From positions 1 to 29,344 of the forward strand of contig JAEOTF010000203.1 in assembly GCA_016840025.1 (NCBI GenBank): DNA of 29,344 bases. Reading direction: 5' to 3'. This DNA is from Candidatus Hodarchaeota archaeon (GTDB taxonomy: Archaea > Asgardarchaeota > Heimdallarchaeia > Hodarchaeales > YT1-039). How positions within the stretch are numbered: the first letter of the stretch is position 1; each line of letters opens with the position of its first letter. Positions 23,858 to 29,344 of this stretch are shown piece after piece. The translations under genes and the position numbers were made by a program. The notes below the pieces were generated by a model that saw only the letters and a program-made list of their open reading frames with translations, was not told where the DNA came from and did no database searches.

Positions 23858-25105
23858 TCATTCTAACTGTCTTGCTAATAGTTCAACTATGTCAAGTACC
23901 TCTATTTTACTTCCGTTTTTTTCGGCAGCTGCTTTTAATGTCACTACACAGGTAGGACACGCAGTAACCAAAGTACTAACATCCAGCGATTCTGCCTGTT
24001 TGATTCTTCTAGAGCCTATATTCACTGCCATATCCGGATTAAAAACATTAACTAATCCGCCACCACCACAACAACGGGAATTATTCTTGTTTTCGGGGAG
24101 TTCGATGAAATTTTCATCAAAGTTTTCGGTGAGTTCTCTTAGTACCGTTCGCGGTTCTTCCAGTACTCCACCTAAACGCGCTAAATCGCAAGGGTCATGA
24201 TAAGTCGTTCTTTGATCTATTTGCTTCAGCTTGAGTTTTCCTTCTGCTATATATTGATTAATCAACTCTACTGCATGTAGCACTTTGAATCTAGGTAGTT
24301 TGTTGAGAAGATGAGGGTATTCCCGTCGAAATATACGATAACCTTCAGCACATCCTGTAACTAATGTCTTTACTCCTAACGACTCTATTTTCTCAACGTT
24401 TGTTTGTAGTAATTCCTTAGCAGTTTTTACATCCCCGCTCATTAGCGCTGGGCTGCCGCAACAGACTTCATCCTTGCCCAATATCGTCCAATCTTCTCCA
24501 ACATGGTTTAAAATTTTCGCAAGAGAGATTGGAATATTGTTATTTTCTTTTTTTAAAGCTGCATTACATCCTACAAAATAAAGAACCTTTGCCTCTTTGT
24601 TAATCGGCACATCAATCGAATCTAGAGAATTAACCCACGATTCGCGATTGCTAGGGCCCATACCGTACGGGTCTTTCTTATCTCTGAGTTTTTCTTCAAC
24701 TGATTTTATAGATTCGGGAATGAATCCAACATCATGAACAGTGGCGCGAAATGTTGGCCAAAGGGAATGTAGGTCCATTCCAAAGGAACAAAACGTTGTA
24801 CAGCGACCACAAAGTGTACAAGTAAAAAGATCATTCGCTCTTTCGGATAGTTCTTCTGCATCAACAGGTTTTGGCCCGAATAATCTTCTTAACAGGGCTT
24901 GTTGTGCGTCTACTAATTTATGTAAATATGCTAACTTCTCACCTGGAATCAATCGGTGTTTTTCGCCCGATTCTACATAAGTGGGACAAGCGTCAGCACA
25001 TACAGCACAGTGCGAACATGTATCAATGAATGTCTTTTGTAATCTTGTCAATCTATCAACGGGTACGAAAACTTTTTCTGTTTCAATTTCCTTTGATTTT
25101 TCCAT
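23858..25105 (-). CDS. HdrD/DsrK-like iron-sulfur protein with two CCG domains
   Basis: 415 residues, soluble. Two [4Fe-4S] ferredoxin motifs: C30-SHC-AVC-ADAC40 and C96-TLC-GRC-TTFC106. Two cysteine-rich CCG domains follow: the first with C180, C215-C216-GS and C252, but ending CAEG instead of CXXC; the second with C306, C345-C346-GGGG and C383-PTC complete. In HdrB/HdrD and DsrK such domains hold unusual [4Fe-4S] clusters acting on disulfides. It starts at an ATG with GGAAGGTGA upstream, 17 bases after the cytochrome-b fusion gene, and precedes regulator 2. With that b-type partner it forms a DsrMK/HdrDE/TmcB-like module, placing its action on the cytoplasmic side. The actual disulfide or protein substrate is unknown. 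Confidence 0.9.
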   Translation of the reverse strand: MEKSKEIETEKVFVPVDRLTRLQKTFIDTCSHCAVCADACPTYVESGEKHRLIPGEKLAYLHKLVDAQQALLRRLFGPKPVDAEELSERANDLFTCTLCGRCTTFCSFGMDLHSLWPTFRATVHDVGFIPESIKSVEEKLRDKKDPYGMGPSNRESWVNSLDSIDVPINKEAKVLYFVGCNAALKKENNNIPISLAKILNHVGEDWTILGKDEVCCGSPALMSGDVKTAKELLQTNVEKIESLGVKTLVTGCAEGYRIFRREYPHLLNKLPRFKVLHAVELINQYIAEGKLKLKQIDQRTTYHDPCDLARLGGVLEEPRTVLRELTENFDENFIELPENKNNSRCCGGGGLVNVFNPDMAVNIGSRRIKQAESLDVSTLVTACPTCVVTLKAAAEKNGSKIEVLDIVELLARQLE

Positions 25106-25122
25106 ATACCGTTCACCTTCCG

Positions 25123-26634
25123 TTATGTCTCCAGTTGTGCTCGTCTAAGTCCATCAGATACAGCTGATATAATTGCACCACCGAAGATGTGTGTGTAAAA
25201 CGTGAAAGGAATACTTAGGAAATAAAGCAGTGCAAAGAAAGCATGTAGCGTTAATATACCTGTAAATTCCAAAGTTTGGCCGAAAACATCTAAAGTACAT
25301 GCATTATACGGTCCTTCTGCAAAGAACATAATAATGCCCAAGCATCCAAGAAATATAAGTACTAGAAGATCCAAATACACATCGGGTTTGGTGATCAGAC
25401 TTACTTTTCCAACCATCTTACGACGTAAGGTCAGAATAATGAGTTCACCAACGAAAATGAGTGATATTATTAAGGTAAGCTCTTCCGAGAATTCCAACCC
25501 AGGAACATGAATCCCTGTATTTATCAATTGTCGAACCGGAACACCTGGTGACTCAGCTATACCGAAAGCATAACCATGAACTTTATGATGTATTCCGCTT
25601 AATATTAAAAGTACTGCAGTGGCATGCATGGGCCAGACCATGCCCCAAAGCTTTTTATCTCGCCTAAAAATTCGTCTGAAAAATACCAGGTCGAGTAACA
25701 AGTTTTCTATCGCATAAATTGCTATAAGAAGCCATTTTCCTAGTGAATCTGGTCTAATTGCAACGGTTTTTGGTCCAGAAACCCATTTTGACACTCGAAT
25801 AGGAACACCTACTATGAGAACAGCTAAAGTGATTAGAGGCATTATGTCAAAGACGATATCCGACATAAAATCGGGGATCATATAACATAAGACCGCAACT
25901 GCACCTATAATGGCAAAGAAACTTAATAACCAATTCCTAAGATAGAATCCAATCGCTATTATTGGCACAAATAGAACAAGGAGGAGAAAGTCGGAAAGTT
26001 CTAATTCATCACCAATGTATTCCGTCCAATCTTCAATTCTAAGATCAAAGCGCCACCAGTCTACCTCTTCTACAACAGGTGGAGGGGGGGGTGGTTCATC
26101 CCCTCCAAATTCGGCGACTTGGAAGAATTTAGATCCCCAAAAATCCTCACTTACTGCTCCATCATCATTATCTGCCATCCCATAGACCGTAAATAAGACC
26201 CATCCACTTCCTTCAGCAGGAGCTACCCAAGTAAAGTTCCATGAAGTAGCACCATGACTCGATTGTACTAAATCTGCTCCAGCCAGTTTCAGATTCGCAT
26301 CACTTGTACTAAGGGTTCCCTTATCTACTATAATCCAAACGCCACCAGTCGATGAACTAATGGCAGAGTCGGTTACGGTAACCATTAGATTATAAGTTAC
26401 CGTTCCATTGTAAAGAGAAGTATCATTTTCGTCTACAGGAAAACCTGCTAATTCAATCTCAATAGTACTTGATTCTCCCCCGTGACAACTACCACAGTCA
26501 CCACCATAGCCTCCCCCAAATCCATTTCCAGGAGATGAAGGTATGGTACTGAATAGAATTAACAAAAAAACTATAGGAATTAGTGAAAATACTGTTAGAT
26601 AGAATATCCTCTTTGAGTTAGGTATCTGGACCAC
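25123..26634 (-). CDS. fusion: heme-c/beta domain joined to NarI/DsrM-like diheme cytochrome b
   Basis: 503 residues. Signal anchor (about 10-30); glycine-rich stretch ending in one heme-c motif CGSCH (47-51); a beta domain (about 55-175) of reelin/choice-of-anchor-V type (GGVWIIVDKGTLSTSDANLKL, TSWNFTWVAPAEGSGWV); a six-proline linker (181-186); then six to seven membrane helices. His337 with His349/350 (MHATAVLLILSGIHH) and His464 with His482 (LHAFFALLYFLSIPFTFYTH) are the four-ligand pattern of diheme b proteins such as NarI, HdrE and DsrM. The GTG start directly abuts GAGG. The next gene encodes the HdrD/DsrK-like partner. The protein could carry electrons from an outside heme c through two b hemes to the cytoplasmic iron-sulfur protein, or the reverse. 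The covalent link of heme c and NarI domain is unusual. Confidence 0.88.
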   Translation of the reverse strand: MVQIPNSKRIFYLTVFSLIPIVFLLILFSTIPSSPGNGFGGGYGGDCGSCHGGESSTIEIELAGFPVDENDTSLYNGTVTYNLMVTVTDSAISSSTGGVWIIVDKGTLSTSDANLKLAGADLVQSSHGATSWNFTWVAPAEGSGWVLFTVYGMADNDDGAVSEDFWGSKFFQVAEFGGDEPPPPPPVVEEVDWWRFDLRIEDWTEYIGDELELSDFLLLVLFVPIIAIGFYLRNWLLSFFAIIGAVAVLCYMIPDFMSDIVFDIMPLITLAVLIVGVPIRVSKWVSGPKTVAIRPDSLGKWLLIAIYAIENLLLDLVFFRRIFRRDKKLWGMVWPMHATAVLLILSGIHHKVHGYAFGIAESPGVPVRQLINTGIHVPGLEFSEELTLIISLIFVGELIILTLRRKMVGKVSLITKPDVYLDLLVLIFLGCLGIIMFFAEGPYNACTLDVFGQTLEFTGILTLHAFFALLYFLSIPFTFYTHIFGGAIISAVSDGLRRAQLET

Positions 26635-26673
26635 CTCTGTGTTCTAAGATTTAAAGACTGATAAGGTTTGAAA

Positions 26674-26688
26674 GAAAAAAAAGAAAAT
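26674..26688 (-). terminator. T-tract terminator after the 82-residue membrane protein
   Basis: On the minus strand an eight-T run, preceded by TTTTC, lies about 20 bases past the stop of the gene ending at 26702. T-tracts without strong stems are typical archaeal terminators. It may separate that gene from the cytochrome-b fusion, or be only partly effective. Confidence 0.5.
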
Positions 26689-26701
26689 GATTTTATTGAC
26701 C

Positions 26702-26950
26702 TTAACTGTCCGCAGGAGCTTCTCCTGGTTCGGGAGAAACGAAATGATAGAAGTTATAGAGAATACCACCTACCATTGCCAATAGAACACTTAGAAGCAT
26801 TAGGAAAGCAATTATTATAAAGAATCCGTAAAAAATAGATTCTGCACCATCAAAGGTGATCAAATAACCAATTAAATAGGACCCAACAATTGCGAGTATT
26901 GCAATTATTGCCACTTTCTTGATCTCGATTCCTTCTTTTAGTTCACTCAT
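26702..26950 (-). CDS. small two-helix membrane protein, unknown
   Basis: 82 residues with two membrane helices (about 12-31 and 39-68) and a short polar tail (SPEPGEAPADS). No motif or heme ligand pair is evident (one His near 70). It has its own TATA element and two upstream operator candidates, and lies between the DUF2231-like gene and the cytochrome-b fusion. Context suggests a small accessory subunit of the cytochrome b / CCG complex. No family is recognised. Confidence 0.75.
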   Translation of the reverse strand: MSELKEGIEIKKVAIIAILAIVGSYLIGYLITFDGAESIFYGFFIIIAFLMLLSVLLAMVGGILYNFYHFVSPEPGEAPADS

Positions 26951-26986
26951 ACTATTTCACTTCACTTTGTATTGTCATATTATTCT

Positions 26987-26995
26987 GTTTATACT
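26987..26995 (-). promoter_or_regulatory. TATA element of the 82-residue membrane protein gene
   Basis: Minus-strand AGTATAAAC about 37 bases before the ATG at 26950. This fits a transcription start about 15 nt before the start codon. Operator sites 3 and 4 lie 59 and 120 bp upstream of it, a position more usual for activation than for blocking. Confidence 0.5.
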
Positions 26996-27053
26996 GGTTA
27001 TTTGTTGTATTCTTAAAATTATAGCTTGTTATGTTCTGTATAAATATTATAAA

Positions 27054-27081
27054 CAGTTTAAACCAAAAATACTGTGCAAAT
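27054..27081. promoter_or_regulatory. candidate operator, site 3 of 5
   Basis: CAGTTTAAACC at the left, GTGCAAAT at the right, half-sites GTTTAAAC (27056-27063) and GTGCAAAT (27074-27081) with 10 nt between. It is 61 bp, close to six helical turns, from site 4. Confidence 0.55.
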
Positions 27082-27114
27082 AGCCATTTCTATAAACAAT
27101 AAAAACAGAATAAA

Positions 27115-27142
27115 CAGTTAATACCAATAAAACGGTGTAAAT
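27115..27142. promoter_or_regulatory. candidate operator, site 4 of 5
   Basis: CAGTTAATACC at the left, GTGTAAAT at the right (27135-27142), same spacing as the other sites. It is part of a 31-nt near-direct repeat of site 3, so the pair probably arose by local duplication or was selected for cooperative binding. Confidence 0.55.
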
Positions 27143-27325
27143 CAACAGAATTAAAATTTGACTCTAAAATAGCTAAACAAACAAAATAGCCATATTTCAG
27201 AGTTTGAAATGAGAATAATGATCTTTAACTCTGTTAAATAAGAATATAAGTGTTAAACAAGTGTAATTATAGTATAATTCTCATATGCTGTGAGATTGTA
27301 TACTACCAGAATTTGAAGCATTAAA

Positions 27326-27359
27326 AGAAAAAAGGGGGAAAGAAGATCAGAAAAAAAAG
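27326..27359 (-). terminator. double T-tract terminator after the DUF2231-like gene
   Basis: On the minus strand an eight-T run (27358-27351) is followed by CCCCC and a six-T run (27333-27328), beginning 22 bases beyond the stop codon at 27381. No strong stem, as is common in archaea. Confidence 0.6.
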
Positions 27360-27380
27360 TATTTTGCAGTGCTTTCTCTA

Positions 27381-28052
27381 TTATCCGCCCTTAGCTGGTT
27401 CTTTCGCTAAGATGGAAGATATTACAAGAATAAATGCTAGAAGTACTGATAAAACTGTAATTAATATCAGGATACCATCATTTCCTGGGAGAACCTCGTT
27501 CATGATAGGCACATCTTCAATGAAAGACTCACCTGCAATAAGAATTCCACCTGCTGCGGCGACAGATACCATGATGAACAATCCTAAGAGAGTACTTTCA
27601 CCATATAATGCACGAATAGCGAAATGTTGATCATACATTCGCTTTTTCCGTATATTGACAAAATAAACCCTCAGTATTCCCGAGAATAGATAGCAATACA
27701 TCCCTATGATACTCCAAATTACTTTAAAGGCTAGAAATTCATTTTGTATTGAGGTATCATACCCTGTTGTAATACCTTCTACACTCAAAGATTCCCACAG
27801 TTCTAGTCCAGAGGCATCCATCCAACCTGCAAATCCTGTTACCACCAGACCAAAAAAACCTACAATACCACATATATGCGCTGTGAAATCCAACTGATCT
27901 ACATATCTCTTTGCGGTTTCCCTGGGAAGAGTTTTCTCCTTTAAGAGCTCTGATTGACTTAAAAGTGAAAGCCAGAATGCAAAAAAGGTGCAAACGGCTG
28001 AAACAGCCCAGGCACCTAAATGAAAATGAAGCGATGGACCATGAAATCCCAT
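27381..28052 (-). CDS. DUF2231-like multi-helix membrane protein, possible heme b carrier
   Basis: 223 residues, four to five membrane helices. The start MGFHGPSLHFHLGAWAVSAVCTFFAFWLS and the later DFTAHICGIVGFFGLVVTGFAGWMDASG resemble the DUF2231 plan (His near the first helix, His at the start of a glycine-rich helix followed by GWxD). His4, His9, His11 and His59 could bind heme b, but this is inferred. ATG at 28052 with GAGGT upstream, 17 bases after the heme-c-motif protein gene, so the two are co-transcribed. Role probably membrane redox partner of that outer-face protein. Confidence 0.7.
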   Translation of the reverse strand: MGFHGPSLHFHLGAWAVSAVCTFFAFWLSLLSQSELLKEKTLPRETAKRYVDQLDFTAHICGIVGFFGLVVTGFAGWMDASGLELWESLSVEGITTGYDTSIQNEFLAFKVIWSIIGMYCYLFSGILRVYFVNIRKKRMYDQHFAIRALYGESTLLGLFIMVSVAAAGGILIAGESFIEDVPIMNEVLPGNDGILILITVLSVLLAFILVISSILAKEPAKGG

Positions 28053-28069
28053 TTTTTTTACCTCAAAAA

Positions 28070-28738
28070 TTATTTTTTACGTGCTTTGTGATCTATCACA
28101 AAAACGATCACAATAAATCCAGCAAATAGAACTGTTGCCAGAAAAACTCCTGTCATTATGTTTGACTCATAATTTGGTGAAGAAGGAGATACTATGGGAG
28201 GTGGACTAGTATCTCCCCCTATTTCATTAATTTGATAGACAGTGGAATTCCAAGAATCACCTGATTTAGCAACACCGTCACTCACCATTCCATAGATTGC
28301 CAATTGAACCCATCCACTACCTGTAGCAGGAGCTGTCCATGTAAAGTTCCATGAAGTGGCAGTATTAGCTGACTGTACTAAATCTGTCCCATCTAGTTTC
28401 AGATTTGCATCACTTGTACTAAGGGTTCCGTTATCTACTTTAACCCAAATTCCTCCAGTTGATGAAGAAAGGCTTGAGTCAGTTACAGTTGCCATTAGGT
28501 TATAAGGTGTTGTAGGTTGATAACCCTCTTGCGGTAGACCAACCATCTCAATTGTGATCGTATCACTCTCACTTCCATGACACATACAAGAATTAGCTAC
28601 TCCCTGTTCGTATCCTTTTCCAGAGGAATTACTTAATAAAATTAGTATTAGTATAACGGATAAGGAAACGAAGAAAAGTTCTTGCATTTTCACTTTCTTA
28701 ACCATAAAGCTCAGTTTTTCTGAGGTAGCAGATCTCAT
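28070..28738 (-). CDS. anchored beta-domain protein with variant CXCH heme motif
   Basis: 222 residues: signal peptide/anchor (about 19-37), glycine-rich lead, the motif C51-M-C53-H54, a reelin/choice-of-anchor-V type beta domain (GGIWVKVDNGTLSTSDANLKL, TSWNFTWTAPATGSGWVQLAIYGM), a Pro/Ser linker and one C-terminal membrane helix (about 196-218) with a basic end. It is clearly related to the N-terminal domain of the cytochrome-b fusion protein, which has a normal CGSCH. Here one residue is missing between the cysteines, so heme could be held by C53 alone (XXXCH style) or not at all. The ATG at 28738 has AGGA upstream; an ATG at 28705 is an alternative. It leads a short operon with the DUF2231-like gene. 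Confidence 0.82.
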   Translation of the reverse strand: MRSATSEKLSFMVKKVKMQELFFVSLSVILILILLSNSSGKGYEQGVANSCMCHGSESDTITIEMVGLPQEGYQPTTPYNLMATVTDSSLSSSTGGIWVKVDNGTLSTSDANLKLDGTDLVQSANTATSWNFTWTAPATGSGWVQLAIYGMVSDGVAKSGDSWNSTVYQINEIGGDTSPPPIVSPSSPNYESNIMTGVFLATVLFAGFIVIVFVIDHKARKK

Positions 28739-29251
28739 TATGCTTTTTCCTAGATTTTTTTTGTTTGTGCAGGCATACGTTTTAAAACGTTCAATTTTGT
28801 TGTAAACTGTTATTTGCCTGTCAATGACGTTTTATGAACGCTAAAACATTCTATCTTTAACTTTTGCGTTAGTGATTAGTCTTACATTTTAAAAGTTAAA
28901 CAGATTTAAATGTCCATCAAAAAAGAAACGAACTTGGACTGAAGGAAACCAACAATAGTATTCTTACTTTTAAGACTGGAGAGTCAGTTTAAACACTAAA
29001 CTCAGCGTAAATTGTATAAACCCAAAGGTTACTGTATAAGTGCTCTAATTCTATTAATAGAACAATTAAACTCTCTCTCATCATTTAAATTGGATGTACA
29101 AAATAAATTGTTGGACATAACCTAAAAATACTTTTTAGGTCTGTAAGAATTAATGAGGTACAAGCTGATTAACATTAATGCTATACTCATTGAAGTTGTT
29201 GGGTTGGTATTTTAATCGCTTTTGAGAATAAAATAATTAAGTGAGGGAAGA
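28739..29251. other. 513-bp spacer with palindromes and operator site 5
   Basis: No gene seen. It contains the 12-bp palindrome CGTTTTAAAACG (28778-28789), the inverted repeat GTTTTA-7 nt-TAAAAC (28829-28847), operator site 5 (28985-29012) and a rightward TATAAGTG (29035-29042) whose target, if any, would lie at or past the window edge. The leftward promoter of the heme-c-motif gene is not clear. Confidence 0.5.
28985..29012. promoter_or_regulatory. candidate operator, site 5 of 5
   Basis: CAGTTTAAAC at the left (half-site 28987-28994) and GCGTAAAT at the right (29005-29012), 10 nt apart. A TATAAGTG element begins 23 bases to its right, an arrangement similar to site 1. Confidence 0.5.
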
Positions 29252-29344
29252 TTAGGGAGCATTACTTATTACTGTGAAGCTGTCAACATTCGAGGAATCT
29301 TCATTTGATTCTATCTGCATATTTTTAGTTCTTCCAAGCAAATA
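29252..29344 (-). CDS. possible C-terminal end of a gene running off the window
   Basis: A minus-strand frame is open from the edge to a TAA at 29254-29252, giving 30 residues that end NMQIESNEDSSNVDSFTVISNAP. The composition is that of a polar protein tail and T-rich sequence follows. It is too short to assign. A competing plus-strand frame (GTG at 29274) cannot be excluded. Confidence 0.3.
   Translation of the reverse strand, partial: YLLGRTKNMQIESNEDSSNVDSFTVISNAP

Larger units (their letters stand above)
26951..27380. other. 430-bp spacer with promoter, two operator sites and a terminator
   Basis: AT-rich. From left to right: promoter of the 82-residue membrane protein (26987-26995), two 31-nt near-direct repeats carrying operator sites 3 and 4 (27051-27081 and 27112-27142, identical at about 25 of 31 positions by eye), a TATAAGTG of unclear use on the plus strand (27245-27252), and T-tracts ending the minus-strand gene from the right (27326-27359). 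No gene is supported. Confidence 0.6.

Noticed and set aside
28778..28807. CGTTTTAAAACG followed by TTGTAAAC as a sixth 28-nt operator
   Set aside because: The half-sites are similar but the spacing is off by about three bases. Kept only as a palindrome in the spacer description.
29274..29344. plus-strand GTG frame running off the right edge
   Set aside because: Only 23 codons, no strong ribosome site, and the opposite-strand frame looks more like a protein tail.

Overview
The window looks archaeal. Promoters have TATA elements (a recurrent TATAAGTG core), many genes overlap by a few bases, TTG and GTG starts are common, T-tract terminators occur, and the large cytochrome ends in a PGF-type archaeosortase-like tail. 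The DNA is AT-rich. An Asgard archaeon (Heimdallarchaeia-like) is my best guess, but no diagnostic Asgard gene is present and other archaea are possible. No rRNA, tRNA, transposase or CRISPR array was found.

Nearly every gene serves membrane electron transfer or c-type cytochrome assembly. (1) 64-8282: two divergent copies of a three-gene operon face away from a 759-bp control region. Each encodes an anchored DOMON (heme-b type) protein, a Tat-exported 4x[4Fe-4S] ferredoxin and a large NrfD-family quinone-site protein. Neither has a molybdopterin catalytic subunit. The rightward NrfD gene has an in-frame TAA. (2) 8328-10961: tatA, tatC and a membrane protein with a C-terminal winged-helix-like region; the Tat pair can export the two RR-signal ferredoxins. 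(3) 11048-12493: a cobalamin-binding-type radical SAM enzyme. (4) 12667-14052: a multiheme cytochrome c with seven standard heme motifs, two His-less ones and an archaeosortase-like tail. (5) 14304-21621: a Ccm locus. On + are an (alpha/alpha)6-barrel-like surface protein coupled to ccmF, then ccmE. Convergent on - are ccmC, a 51-codon ccmD-like gene, ccmA and ccmB. CcmE has the CXXXY motif instead of HXXXY, and no ccmG, ccmH or ccmI is visible. (6) 22031-23825: two tandem SufR-like winged-helix regulators with four conserved C-terminal cysteines. The second apparently starts at CTG. (7) 23858-28738 (-): a heme-c-motif/beta-domain protein, a DUF2231-like membrane protein, a small two-helix membrane protein, a fusion of a heme-c beta domain with a NarI/DsrM-like diheme cytochrome b, and an HdrD/DsrK-like CCG iron-sulfur protein.

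The parts resemble a dispersed DsrMKJOP/Hme/Tmc-type respiratory complex: DsrM- and DsrK-like proteins on the right, DsrO- and DsrP-like proteins on the left, multiheme cytochrome in the middle. My working model is a quinone-linked conduit joining a cytoplasmic thiol/disulfide or ferredoxin-type partner to surface hemes. Five copies of a 28-nt imperfect inverted repeat (8-bp arms, 10-nt spacer) lie in the intergenic regions of the DOMON operons, the regulators and the right-hand redox genes. They are candidate operators for the SufR-like regulators and suggest one regulon.
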